Source of the DNA: Dryococelus australis
Taxonomy: Eukaryota > Arthropoda > Insecta > Phasmatodea > Phasmatidae
Length of the DNA stretch: 64,000 bases
Assembly: GCA_029891345.1 (NCBI GenBank)
Contig: CM056994.1
Coordinates: forward strand, 63,163,251-63,227,250
Direction: 5' to 3'
In this document: positions 1 to 10,369 of the stretch, one piece after another
Position numbering within the stretch: the first letter of the stretch is position 1
Layout of the letters: every line of letters starts with the position of its first letter
The notes under the pieces: model-generated
What the model saw: the letters and a program-made list of their open reading frames with translations, nothing else
Databases searched by the model: none
What the model was told of the DNA's origin: nothing
Position numbers and translations under genes: made by a program

Positions 1-400
1 GCTTAATAAGCTTTAAAAAGTGTGCACTTTGTCTGTTATTAATATAAAATTTTACCCTTTTAAGAAGTCTTCCTGCTTAATAAGAACACATTTTTCAGTA
101 TTTTTCTGAAACGTCTTAACAGGGTTTCAGTGAACGTTAAAATGACACTCACAAGAATACAGTAAATGTACGTATTTTACTATATGTAATGAGTAAAACA
201 TGGTGATACCTCACTAACGCCTAAATGAATTAAAATGGAAGCTACCTAGATTTAAAACTGGCGAAGGTGACCTGTGCAAGAGCTAGGTGTGATAATTAAT
301 GATAACCTGGTATTACTATAACTAGCACATATGACAATGCCTAGTCTAAATGGCACGTTTTCTGAAGCAACCTAATCAAGTTCAATTACTGGACTGGTAA
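1..400. other. AT-rich non-coding DNA, presumably intron or 5' flank of the SCYL2-like gene
   Basis: I see no open frame, repeat or recognised element here. It lies upstream of the first visible SCYL2 exon, so it is probably intron of that gene. This is inference from the gene model, because the upstream exons are outside the window. Confidence 0.4.
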
Positions 401-1140
401 CTGAAGTAACGTGGACGTTCATAAGGGACATCGCCGTGACCTGCTACCACGGGAATCTCTGGAAGTTTACCCGGTGGGTGGAAGAAGCAGAGGGATGTCT
501 TTGGGAGCCTCTGGATGATGTTGAACAGCAGCAGTAGGATCTGTTGGGTGGCTGCTGGCTGTAGCTACGAAGTCGAGAGTCTCAGGATCCATTTTCCAAA
601 ACGTGTTCGCAAAGAGATGTAGTGGTCAGTGCCCTTAAGATAGTTTATCTGGCCATTGCAAGCTGGGAGAGAAGGGTGTTTGACCACTTACCGTGCAGAC
701 TGTAGACATGCCATAATTTAGAAGCGGGTTCGTTAAGCGTCCTAGTGTTTAGTACCCATAAGAAAGTTCTCTGGCCTTCGTAAGCTGGGAGAGAGAGTTT
801 GCAACCACTTACTTCTACTGCCACCCTCTTTCTATCACAAGCTGGAGGGTGCAGCAACTGGCCAGAGCCAGGGTTGGCTCTTCCTTTTAAACTAAATTTC
901 CAAGCCTGGTTGGCTCTCAGAGAGGTGCAGGGGTGGTTAGCCTCTCTCATAAGGGGCTGTTTATTCTGTCTCTGAAGGGGTGCCTTTCATTTCTTATTAC
1001 CTTGGCTGGAGGCATTGACGTTCCTTACCGCCTCAGTGAGAGGCTGGATGCTGCTGGAGTAGACTGGGTGCTGCCCTCCAGTGGTAAACCGAGGCACTAG
1101 CTTGACCTTCCTGGAGGGTAGGGATATCTCAGCCAACAGT
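400..1140 (-). mobile_element. Probable family C LTR remnant
   Basis: Read on the minus strand, positions 435-470 carry the GTAGCAGGTC block that all three clearer family C LTRs contain downstream of their TATA box (4968, 41945, and minus strand near 13395). The remaining several hundred bases are GC-richer than the flanks and resemble the CT-rich leader of those LTRs only loosely. No ends or target duplication are visible. It could instead be unrelated repeat DNA sharing a short match. Confidence 0.3.
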
Positions 1141-1284
1141 AATATTCCAGGTCAGGGGTAGGGCGACAGCGTGGTGGCTTCTTGGAGTTTCTTGGCGAAC
1201 AGTACAATTTCAGGCCATGTGTCTATAGTTTATAACTTGACGTGCGCCAATGTACTTTGTTGGCACAAGTCCCGTTGTAATACT

Positions 1285-1302
1285 GGGGGGGGGGGGGGGG
1301 GG
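1285..1302 (+). repeat. Poly-G tract, 18 G
   Basis: An uninterrupted run of 18 G. It is one of eight G/C homopolymers of at least 12 bases in the window, six of which are 16-18 long. Confidence 0.95.
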
Positions 1303-1544
1303 TCTAGACGCCCCGTTATGAGCAGCGTGCTCGAAGGTGGGACGAAGTCGGTGAGTAGAGCACGCATTCCCAAAGTGCAAAATGTATCATGCATCAAGGT
1401 AATGATGTAGATGAGTAGTACACATCATCACAAAAACAGAGCAGCAGGACAATTACATGTGGATCTGTGGTGAGCCGTCCGGTCATTTTAAATAGCGTCG
1501 CACCCGCTCACACTACGGTACATGCTGCAACTTAGTCTAGCATG

Positions 1545-2310
1545 GTGTCTAACAGATGCCAGATGTTGTCCTGAGGTAGATGGGCTTATAATTGTGGGAT
1601 GGTTTATACAAAATCCTTTATACCATGGCACAGCGACAGCTGACGGTTCAACTGGTCTCACACATGCTCAATTGAGGACATGACCTATACGACAGTCAGG
1701 CAGCAATCATCCTGCTGGAATATCGCACCTGGGATCCCAGCCAGAAACGGGAGCAGAGGGGGGCGTAGGACTTCATTCACATTCTCGCTGGGCCATCAAT
1801 ATTTTGTGTAACACGACAGGAGCGAAGAATAGGCTATCGTAGGCTATGGTTCCCCAGACCATAATCCATAATGCTAGTTGGGGGGGGGGGGGGGGAAATG
1901 TTAGCCAGCTGTACAGTGAGGTTGGGATTGTGGCAGTCACCAGGGCACTCCACACTTAGGTGCAGTGATTATCAGTTCCCAGAAAGAAACAGCAGTCATC
2001 ACTAAACACAACATATTGCCATTCTGTAGCATTCCACGTTATTCTGGCCTGGTACCACTACAGACAAACTACAGTTGCAGAATTAATGGCAACACATGTA
2101 ATAGGCCTTAGGATTACAGATCCATCTTTGCAAGGCATCGGGAAATGGTTTGTGGGTACACAGGAGTCTTAATACTGGCCAGTATTGTGAACTTGTTAGC
2201 CATGGAATCCCTCCGTACCTGGCATGCAGGCAGTTGATCCTCTTGACTGATAGTTGACCTCATACATCCTGACCTGGTCCTTTCTGTGTGTATTACTTTA
2301 CATATCAACT
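1545..2310 (-). pseudogene. Tc1/mariner-type transposase relic
   Basis: Read on the minus strand, the translation follows a Tc1-family transposase in order. First comes a DNA-binding/linker part ending in QTISRCLAKM (about 2120-2300). Next is the VFSDD block (near 2000), corresponding to the second half of the catalytic domain's first motif. Then comes IMVWGTIAYDS (about 1830-1870), and finally, in another frame, LPFLAGIPGAIFQQD (about 1690-1740), where the second catalytic Asp region is expected. A degraded SIEHV block follows near 1675. Stops and frameshifts break it and a 16-base poly-C run interrupts the middle, so it cannot encode a working enzyme. I could not find convincing terminal inverted repeats. 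The family assignment rests on motif order and spacing. Confidence 0.75.
1880..1895 (+). repeat. Poly-G tract, 16 G, inside the Tc1 relic
   Basis: Sixteen consecutive G. In the Tc1 transposase frame (minus strand) this is a poly-C run encoding prolines not expected at this position of the family, so it is probably an expansion that arose after insertion. Confidence 0.95.
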
Positions 2311-2319
2311 GCTCCCAAC

Positions 2320-2832
2320 AGCATCAGACAATATCGTCTAAACAATCCAAATTGGGGACAATTTGGTGATGCGACCGCCCTGCAGTTTTCAACCCGACTA
2401 GTAGTCCTCTCTTAAATTCCATCAATTGTGTAAAGCTACATCGTTGGAATCTTCACTGCATTCTTCTTTACTCTGAATGCTTTGCTTGCTTGATATTGCC
2501 TGGTGTTTATGATGTTAATGCAACTTCAGCTACATGCCACTGTCTACGACCATTGGTTAGTGCTTGCAGCAAAACGGCTGGGTGTGCTGTCAAACGCAAA
2601 TGCACCAACATGGCATCATGTGCATACCAGCCTGTATTCTCTATATGTACATTATTTTGTGGTGGTTGCATTTCGTCATGGTAAACTGTTTTCATTGTCT
2701 GGCACTGTATAAATCGTGTACTTGTAGAGCCTTGAGTTTATAACCATTATGTGTGTATTGGAGCAGCAGGTGCTATAGTGCTGCTTTGAGTTGTGTATGC
2801 TGATGCCAAATGTGTGCTGGCTGGTGTTACAG
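2320..2832. other. Intron sequence before the first visible SCYL2 exon
   Basis: This stretch ends in a normal splice acceptor (TTACAG at 2827-2832). The small open frames in it have no recognisable homology and overlap each other on both strands. I treat it as intron. Confidence 0.6.
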
Positions 2833-2952
2833 TTGAAGACTGGTGTGCCCAGCCATAAGCTGCAGTCTGTGGCAGAAGGCCTGCGGGAGTACGTCAAAAT
2901 GATGCTTAATGCAACGCCAGATCTACGTCCAGATGCACATCAGTTCATCAAG
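2833..2952 (+). CDS. SCYL2: SCYL2-like exon (end of the pseudokinase region), partial gene
   Basis: SCYL2 is a SCY1-family pseudokinase that associates with clathrin and AP2 on endosome and trans-Golgi membranes. This exon encodes 40 residues starting LKTGVPSH and ending RPDAHQFIK. It contains the REYVKMMLNATPDLRPDA segment, which matches the C-terminal edge of the SCYL2 kinase-like domain, where a real kinase would have the helix after the conserved RP. The acceptor TTACAG ends at 2832 and the donor GTCAGT starts at 2953. The exon is exactly 40 codons (phase 0 at both ends) and joins in frame to the next exon at 38410, across an intron of about 35.5 kb filled with transposons. The exon is intact. 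Upstream exons with the kinase N-lobe are not in the window. Confidence 0.92.
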
Positions 2953-3919
2953 GTCAGTAGGCATGTGCATCCTAGTCAAAATCACATATTATCACTTGCT
3001 CTTAAAAGTTCACCTTCACTTGTATTTGTTTCTGTTTGTACTTATTCAGGTACCACCTGTTGTAAACTTTTGGGTAGCCTTCGCCAGAGTTGGCTTTAGA
3101 ATAGAGCTTGTTAATGCTCTGATGGATGTGTAGCTAGTGGATGGCAGGACCATGGAGGTGAATGTGAAAATAACATATGGGCTGTACAATTGGTGCAGGC
3201 TGGTGGGGTGCGAGGCTTTAAGGTTTTATTAGGTTTTATTGCAGTGGATGGGAAAGGGAAGACAGTTCGAGGTATGTTGAAGCACCCTGGCAGATAGACT
3301 TTGATATCCTCAGTAGTATAACCTTGTGAGAGTAGATAGAGATTTGGGTGGCTCCTAACAATGAGTTCGTGAGAACCAATAACGGTGAAATGAGGTGGAA
3401 ATGGAGTAGTGTCAGAATGCAATGTTGGGGAAAATGGGAGACCCCCAAGAAAACCTACAGACCAGCAGCATCGTCCAGCACAATTCCCATGTGTGAAAAT
3501 CTAGGAGTGATTCTGCATGCTATCTTTGAGGGAGACAGCAAGAGAGGTGGAATGTAGTAGGTGTCCTGGTAGATTGTGGGACAAACTGTTCTGGTTGAAA
3601 CCGGGCTTATGGCAGGTAGATTCTGAGGTGGATCTCATGGAGAACAAGAATCTCTCACCATTGCCATAATGTGTGAAGAAATGCCTCTTTCTCTTCCCAA
3701 AATCATGGAAGAAAGCATTTCTCTTGGAAGGTGAAGAATCACAGATACAGCCCTTAGCTCCTCAAGCCTCCGTCTCAGTTACACCCCCAAGAAAACACAG
3801 GTAAATCATCTTTCACCAACCACTCATCATCGTGATAACTGTTGGAGCATACTGACTTTCAAACCCTCTGAAAATAATATTACACAGAATTGAAGCGGTT
3901 GCAGACGGGACGGACACTC
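2953..3919. other. Start of SCYL2 intron 1, no recognised element
   Basis: Short open frames here lack any recognisable domain and none is flanked by splice sites that would fit the gene. The stretch from about 3550 to 3840 is somewhat richer in GC and may be old repeat, but I cannot classify it. Confidence 0.5.
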
Positions 3920-4202
3920 TATTTCAGCGCTTGGCGCAAAGGTGCAGTGAGTATTCAAAGTCAGGCCTCACTGTCTGAAATCCGTATACATGGGTGTTGG
4001 TTTTTGCCTCTTATTCCCAATCCAGGAAACATCACCTCCGGCACAAAGGTGCGAAGGAAAGGATGAGCACTGAACTGACAAGCTTGTCCGAAAGCCGTAT
4101 ACCTGTGATTGGGCTCCGCTGTTCTACCTACCATAGTATGTAGAAAGGTTAGCCGTAGCTAGCGCTTGTGGGTTTAGCAAGGTGTGTCTTGATTCTGACG
4201 CA
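3920..4202 (-). mobile_element. Family A LTR, segment 1 (U5 side) of an interrupted LTR
   Basis: Sequence similar to the U5 parts of the family A LTRs near 19345-19510 and 33180-33440, including the block around CTACCTACCATAGTATG (4125-4141). Homology stops near 4200, where a family C element begins. It picks up again near 6505 at the matching point of the LTR. This shows the family C element landed inside a pre-existing family A LTR on the minus strand. Confidence 0.7.
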
Positions 4203-5180
4203 TGCCACACTGCTGCACAGTGGGACTGCGCTCATTACGGGTTGACTTCTCCCCATCAGCGAGTACTGAGAGCCTCTAGGCAAGTCATAAGCAGCATACA
4301 CAATTCCAAGTGGCTACAGGATTGGTCCAGGGGATGGACAATTACATACATGGAAGATAATTAATGATTTTAATTATTTATATTCTACTGCCCGCCCAAA
4401 CTTCGACATGCAGTTGCTACCCCCTCAACAGAAATTGTTTTCCCCAATGAGCCACAGACCCACCGATAGCAGAGAAGAAAGTTATAAGAGACACCACAGG
4501 ATCGCAGCACCCCTGTACCCATTAATGTCACAGCAGCACAGTCTTGAGCAGAGGTAGTAAACGTGTCGTTAGCCTCAACCCAGGGTGATAAGGAATATGC
4601 GGCGGTGGTGCTACCCTGAGATGATCAGCCCCTCTGGAGAAAGGCTAGCATCCCTCGCACCGTCGGGTGAACCCTAAAGCAATGATTTTTGGACTATATT
4701 AAGAAGCTCAGAATCTCCTCTTGCCAGAGTTCGTTGGCTCACTGACCGCACTAGTCAGCGAGCTCTCCTTGATCTGAACAAGACCTCCTCCTCTTCCAGC
4801 TTGCAAAATCTCTACCAGCTCCTACAGCTTGAGAAAGCTCTACCAGCTCCAGCTACCTACACCAGCTCGTTCAGCAGCTCCTGCAATGTGTAGAAGACTC
4901 TTTAGAGGTAACATCGACGTTCTTACCCTGCACCCATTTATCCATGTCTATTTCCTTGACTCCGCAGTAGCAGGTCGTCGCAACGTCTCTTCTGGACAAA
5001 CACCCCTCGAGAAGTAAACACCGTAAATTGTGATCTTTCAAAGAGTAGCTGATGTTGTTAAAGTTCATTCAATTTCACCTTCATCTGAGTTAAAGTAACC
5101 AAGTAACTTAATTTAAACACTCAGTTTGTACAATTGAACCAGGGTTCCCCAGTGTCTGCCTAGACATAAATTAATATTAC
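4203..5180 (+). mobile_element. Family C LTR, copy 1
   Basis: This copy aligns with the LTRs at 41139 (plus) and 14412 (minus). It begins TGCCACACTGCTGCAC, carries a TATA-like CTATATTA near 4694 followed by a CT-rich leader, and has the conserved block GCAGTAGCAGGTCGTCGC at 4964-4981. The 3' boundary is uncertain: I place it near the ACCAGGGTTCCCCAG sequence at 5140-5155. The long LTR-like unit followed by a gag-like region suggests an LTR retrotransposon. No second LTR of this copy is present before family A sequence resumes near 6505. Confidence 0.7.
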
Positions 5181-5289
5181 GTCAAAGTTTATTTGGTTGA
5201 CTCCATTATTTATTTAACCCTCTCATTTTTAAAAAAAGTGTTTTCAAGTGAGTATTTAACTTTCTCCTTGTAAAATAGGTGTAAGTGGG

Positions 5290-6357
5290 CTGAACCCTCA
5301 GGAGACGGGGCTTGAAGAAGGCTTTAGTCCAAAACGACATACCAAAACTCCTGGGAATGTTTGGTATGCCCTCGTCTGTCCACAGAGACACTCCAACTCT
5401 CACTTGCCAATTCTTCCATCAGTGCTACAGACATGTCTGAAAAGACATTCCCCAATAGAACTGAACTCCTGCAAAAAAGGGAAAGATTACTAGCTCTAAT
5501 ATAAAACTTATGTTGAGAGGCTGTAAATATTTTAAAACACTACCATAATATTTTTTTTTAGCTTCAGATGAATAGGAAAGTAGCCGAATTACCCAACCAA
5601 ATTAGACATAAAGAGCGACAAGCTTTGCTGTGAGAATTATTGAAATCAAATATTGCCCCGCTATTGGACTCCACTCACGACGTCGCATCCTCATCCCCAG
5701 TACCTGAGGTAACTCCGTATCTTATTTCGCCAATAGTTGTGCATGACCATGAATCGGGACTAGATTCATATTTGGGGTATCTGTTGGCTGTGATCTGACT
5801 ATGAACATGTGAGTTATTACCATCCAGCTAAGCTCACGCCCGTCGTAACCGTGCCAACCCCTAACCTAGTAAAAGACACACTCAACCATGTATATGTGCA
5901 CAATCCATATGGCGGCAGGGAAGGCGATGAAGATTATTTTACCCCGAAAACCACCCCTAAAACACAAATAGTTTCCACTCCGCTTAACTTAATTCCCAAC
6001 CAGAGACTAATGAGACCAAATTCTTGTGGACAACCAGGTAGTGAACATAGGTCCGAGTTAGAATGACTGGCCGGATCACGATCCCTTTCCATTGTAACTT
6101 TGCTACCATACACAGTCCCTAATAACTCTTAAGCGACTTGGGACAGCTGGCATCCCGTTTATTGGCAGCCTTCTTGGTGAGTAAAGTTACACTCCCTGGG
6201 CAGGAGACGTTTGCAATCAGATTCACCTTGGCATTTGACTCCTCTCCGCACCGATATAACCCTTCAACTAGACGACATCCACCAACGTGGCAAACAACGA
6301 CCCGTCAGACAGAAAATAATACTACGAGAAGAGAATACACCGCTGAAGGGTTGTGAT
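5290..6357 (+). pseudogene. Family C gag-like open region, copy 1
   Basis: This is a broken coding region. It starts near NPQETGLEEGFSPKR (5295-5340), shared with copy 2 at 42318. It runs through an 85-residue open piece (5809-6066, Tyr/Pro/Thr-rich) and ends in a 72-residue piece (6138-6356) beginning MGQLASRLLAAFLVSKVTLP. That last piece aligns with copy 2 at 43048-43190 through the pattern GQLASRL...PGQET...RxTLxFDS...RYxPxxR. I do not recognise this domain. By position after the LTR it should be Gag, but no capsid or zinc-knuckle signature is visible. Several stops and frameshifts separate the pieces. Confidence 0.55.
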
Positions 6358-6504
6358 TAGGTCTCAGGAGGGTAATCAGCACTCTCAGTAACCCATGTCA
6401 GACGGAGGAACCTGCTCCGCCACGACCAATCAGATTGTCCATAAGTCAATTAAACTAAGGAGAGATTAAGATGAAAGGGAGCTCGCGTCAGATCGACTGA
6501 GTAC
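6358..6504 (+). mobile_element. 3' remainder of family C copy 1 and junction with family A LTR
   Basis: After the gag-like stop, a GATTAGGTCTCAGGAGGG stretch has a counterpart on the minus strand near 11920, so it is still family C. No pol and no 3' LTR follow. Family A LTR sequence restarts near 6505 (CCCGGGATCACCTGCATTTC, matching 33459-33478). Confidence 0.45.
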
Positions 6505-7110
6505 TGTTCCCGGGATCACCTGCATTTCTCTCAAGGGTAGATGCTAAGTCTACAGGAACGTGGTACTCAGGGATCGGCTCACATTCAATGTTTATTTTGT
6601 GCTACTGGAAGTAAACATGTGGTGATGCACTACCTCCTACGTTTATCAAGAGCTTTACAGGAAGCTTACCAACGTAAGAAACGTAGAGGTGACCTGCTTC
6701 TAAGCTAAATGGGATGGAGTCGTATAGTGCTGTGAAAACAACTAAAAAACTATGACTGACTCCCTACACCACTGTTGCTTAGAAGGGGGCTGCAATGTCT
6801 AGTGTGGATAGACAACGTTGTGGTTGACGAGTTGACTTAATGCTTTCATTACTAAGCAGGACATGATAAGATAAGCCCCAAAAACGAGGTGGAGGAAGAG
6901 GTGAACCTTCTGGCACAAAGATGCAGTGAAGGAAGGAAGGTATAGCGGGGAATGAAACTGACGAGATCTTCGGTGGCTAGCCCGGTGAAGACTGTCAGGC
7001 TGGTCAGTTTCGGCAGCGAGTGCATTGGAAGAATGAAGACTGCTCCTGAGTTGAATTCTGACTCTATTTATACTCTGCTGTACGGCTGCCTCAGTGTTCA
7101 TTTGCTGGCG
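6505..7110 (-). mobile_element. Family A LTR, segment 2, with promoter
   Basis: This segment continues the LTR interrupted at 4202. It matches the LTRs at 25200-25740 and 61140-61620 (reverse complement) through blocks such as CACTACCTCCTACGTTTA (6628-6645) and AACTCCCTA. On the minus strand a TATA box TATAAATA lies at 7065-7072, in the same place as the TATA boxes at 61139 and 35586. The segment ends exactly at the hAT insertion at 7111. Confidence 0.8.
7103..7110 (+). repeat. hAT target-site duplication, left copy
   Basis: TGCTGGCG here is repeated exactly at 9220-9227 at the other end of the hAT element. Eight bases is the normal length for hAT insertions. Confidence 0.75.
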
Positions 7111-7559
7111 CAGACCTGCCAACTTTTACGGTTCTGCTGTAATTTTTACAGGTAAATGCAGTTCTTACGTGTTTACGGAAGCGGCACAAATTTTACGTTT
7201 TATGTTTCTGCCAGCCTGAAATTTCTGTTTGTCACGCTGGCCATCTTTGTTGTCAGTCACGAATACCTCTACTGATGTTAGTGGTTGCACTTTTCTCAAG
7301 CTGCCATTGTAGACTTCTACATTTGTTGTCCCAAGCAGCATGAAGCAATAAATTACTTGATGCCAGAAGGTGACTGGGGTGTTTAGGGGTGGGGGAGTTG
7401 CAGGCCGGGTCAGTGAGAATTTCAGTGAGAATTTTTTGTACTAGTCACGTATCGCCGCCTCTGCCTTACCCTCCCTGTCATGTTTTACTTCCCTCTTCCC
7501 ACTTCTTTTGCTGTAAAAACAGCGGCACAGTACAGACAAAACAGTCTGTAGTGTGTGCA

Positions 7560-7780
7560 AATAAAATGTGTTCTTATGTTACCATATTTTGGTGAGTAAG
7601 GCAGTGTGCATGTATAGGCCACGTAAGACGTTTTTGATTAAAAAAAATTGGGATAATTATATTAAAATAGGCTGTATTAAATTTTTGTATCCCCGTAAAC
7701 ATTGCTACGGAGTGTTGCAGCGGAGTTTTCATTTGTTTTTAGTCTGTTGCGATTGTAGGTTGTAAGTAGATGGGAGCATA
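7560..7780 (+). repeat. Interspersed repeat 'R3', copy 1
   Basis: The block from TACCATATTTTGGTGAGTAAG through GTGTGCATGTATAGGCC to TTTTTGTATCCCCGTAAACA is shared with 10370-10510 (plus) and, reverse-complemented, 16450-16640. It lies inside the hAT element. It may be part of that transposon's own non-coding end or a separate insertion; I cannot tell which. Confidence 0.6.
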
Positions 7781-7917
7781 AGGATCTTGGGTCTTTTTAA
7801 AAAAAATTTTTGACAATGTAGTTTGGGTAAGGGTTTCGGTTAGTATATAAGTAGCTTTCGTATTTATTTTCATTCACTTAGCTCCTTGTCATTAGAAAAG
7901 ACACATCAGAAATCCAC

Positions 7918-8653
7918 ATGTTACTGCAGAAATTATTGTTGGATTTCTTGAAAGAGTTTTACTCAAGATTTGTGAAACAAAGTGCAGTAAAGAACATTGA
8001 TTTGCTGGAAGTAAATTATCATGATGAGGCCAATCCAAAACAAATCAGTGACTTAGTTGTGGGATGCGCTACACAAAGAATTGTTGCCATTCTACCAGAA
8101 CAAGAAAAAGAAACATTTTTTTCAATAGTCCACAAATACTATATATCTGCTTGCTATTATATTATTCATGAATTTCCTTTGAAAAGAGAAATTTTAAAAA
8201 AAAGCACAGGTTTCTCAAATTGAGAACATTGAAAGAGTAAATTTCAGTGATGTTAAGTATTTCATGGACTTGTTTCCTATAATTTTACCTGTTAAAAGTG
8301 GTGAATCCAGACATGTTGCTGTAGATGAGTTGCAAAAATATTTCACGTCTTTGAAAATGAAAGAGTTGCCAGCTATTATTTCCAAGCGAGACAGAATTGA
8401 TGCTGTTTGGGCATGCATTGGTAGCATAAAAAATGCAGACACTTCTTTGAAGTAGGAGAGAATCTCCAAAGTCGTGTTGTCTATTCTGTTGGTGCCGTAC
8501 AGCAACGCTGTATGTGAACAATTTTTTAGTGTGGTTAAAAAAAATAAAACTGCATTCAGGTCATTGTTAGGTTGTAGAACAATTCAAAATATTTCTGTTC
8601 TGAAGAGCACTTCTACAGTGTGTTACAACAGAAGTTATAATGAAGACTTCTGA
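7918..8653 (+). pseudogene. hAT transposase relic (C-terminal half and dimerisation domain)
   Basis: Frame 1 runs from the Met at 7918 to a stop at 8221, giving 101 residues that include DLLEVNYHDEANP. A single-base shift near 8221 continues with QIENIERVNFSDVKYF through SLKMKELPAIISKRD to one in-frame stop at 8453. The same frame then reads VVLSILLVPYSNAVCEQFFS and VKKNKTAFRSLLG, ending at 8651-8653. The last part is the hAT C-terminal dimerisation domain, which normally reads I-P-x-S-N-A-x-x-E-R-x-F-S followed by K-N-K/R-T. Here E-R has become E-Q. The N-terminal zinc finger and first catalytic residues are missing. It resembles the hAT-derived genes common in arthropods and fish, but the frameshift and stop mark it as dead. 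Confidence 0.75.
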
Positions 8654-9219
8654 GAAGTGCTAAGAGAGTATCTTCACAGTATTTGCAGAGCCAAAGTGAA
8701 TAGCCATTTCTGTGATTCTCGACATGAGAAGTTAATATTAGGCGACTATTATTCATGTAGATTGTGTAATAATGGTGTGGTGTTTTGTGGAATCCTATAG
8801 GCCTGTGACAGTTATGAACTGAGTTTCCAGAAGTTCTGTAATTAGTGTAATTAGTTTTTGCAAGTGTTTGCATTAGGATTGTTTTAACTTACATGAGAGT
8901 TGGCGAAAATCAGGGGAGAAAAAAAAAAAAAAAAATATATATATCCAAGTTTGTAAGTAAATTTATGTGGAATTTATTTAATAGAATTTGTTTATTTTAT
9001 GTTGTAGAAAAATAAGTCTTGTACATTAATTTTTATTTTTGGTTTAGTAGAATTGTATTAATTAGCATATTATGTACTATTTATGTATATGTATTTTTCC
9101 ACTTATTTATGGTGAACAGCTGTGCTTTACTAACTAATGTGAAATGCAGCGAGCTATTTACGCACTATTTGAAAAATTTTAAGATCTTACTGATAGACAA
9201 CTTGAGAAGTTGGCAGGTC

Positions 9220-9227
9220 TGCTGGCG
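9220..9227 (+). repeat. hAT target-site duplication, right copy
   Basis: TGCTGGCG, identical to 7103-7110. The first two bases also complete the right inverted repeat. Confidence 0.75.
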
Positions 9228-9600
9228 TCTCTTGGCGAGGTGGTGGGCGGCGCTGAGTTGGGGGGGGGGGGGGGGGTGGCGAAAAGCATAGGCATAGCTC
9301 TCTGGTGTGACGTCACCAGTCGGCTGGTGGGAGAATGGAAGAAGACAGAAGACAACGAAACAAACTAGTTGTGCCATCTAGCTGTGATTAGTAGTACTCG
9401 CTGCTTTGAGGTTCATAGTTTCAGTGGGCCGGTGAATAATACAATCTCCATGGCTGGAACATCCATTCTTACTGTGGTAGACAGTACAATCTTGTAACGT
9501 CTGGTGGCCAATGGTAACTCCGGTAGAAATCAGTGCAAGGTTATGCTACGCTGATTAGCTGGAATTGTTTAATTACCATTGTTGAAACGTCCTCTGATCT
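9222..9600 (-). mobile_element. Family A LTR, segment 3 (U3 side)
   Basis: This is the remaining part of the LTR split by the hAT element. GGCCGGTGAATAATACAATC (9427-9446) and the block through GACAGTACAATCTTG and CCATTGTTGAAACG match the U3 ends at 25940-26110, 19995-20170 and 60187-60300. A 17-base poly-G run (9260-9276) lies inside it. Confidence 0.75.
9260..9276 (+). repeat. Poly-G tract, 17 G
   Basis: Seventeen consecutive G inside the U3 part of a family A LTR. The related LTR at 25.8 kb has only a short GGGGGG at the corresponding place, so the run has expanded here. Confidence 0.95.
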
Positions 9601-10369
9601 TCCTGTACACTTAGGCCTGTCACAAGTTATTTTGCGCTGGGGTTCGGTGTGCTTACGCTTTATTAGATGACATATAATGTTGAATATGCCCATACAAGAT
9701 ATTATTTTATTAAATGAAGTAAATTAATATAAATTTTCCAATCTTCCCACAAGAAACTACTGAAAATGAACTTTGTGATTGGTAATACAAGTTGCTTAAT
9801 GTTCATACAGTTTTTGGATACAAGTGGAGGTCAAGTATATTATGCTTTTGGGCATATCATTTTATTCAGAAGATGCTTTTGTTAGATGTGTTAGGGGAGG
9901 TAGTATGCCAGATTCACAGTGTTGCAGACACCATTAGCTGAACTGGAGAGCACTGCAATGCAATGATGATAAATGGTTGCGCGTTTAATGTATTTCACAC
10001 CCAGTTATTAGATGTTTGCAAAAATAACCAGCTTAAAAACTATAGTTGTGAGAAATCTTATGTGACTAGACCAAAAGATATTTTGATTGATACAATGTCC
10101 GATGAATGATAAGAGAGAGTAATTTTATAATTTTTTTTATTGGTTTGAGACACAGTGGACTAAATTTATTTCAACTGTCACATGCTTTCTTTCTTCTTTT
10201 TCTCTTACATTTATTTCATCCTTTCCTAATGTTTCTCTCATATCTCCTTCTTTCTATTATTTATATAGGAATTTTCCTGGGACCACTTAAAATTAATGTG
10301 GTTGATATGGTTTATCAGCAGATGCATTTTCAGTACATCGAGACAAGATTGTAATCTCATTTTACATAG
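9601..10369. other. AT-rich intron DNA
   Basis: No open frame with recognisable features and no repeat match within the window. I see nothing to annotate. Confidence 0.5.

Larger units (their letters stand above)
7111..9219 (+). mobile_element. hAT-superfamily DNA transposon
   Basis: The left end reads CAGACCTGCCAACTTTTACG (7111-7130). The right end, reverse-complemented, reads CAGACCTGCCAACTTCTCAA (9202-9221), giving inverted repeats of about 17 bases. The last two right-end bases overlap the flanking 8-base direct repeat TGCTGGCG. The element carries a hAT transposase relic at 7918-8653 and a fragment of another interspersed repeat at 7560-7780. Family A LTR sequence is continuous across the two flanks, so the hAT inserted into that LTR. 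Confidence 0.82.
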
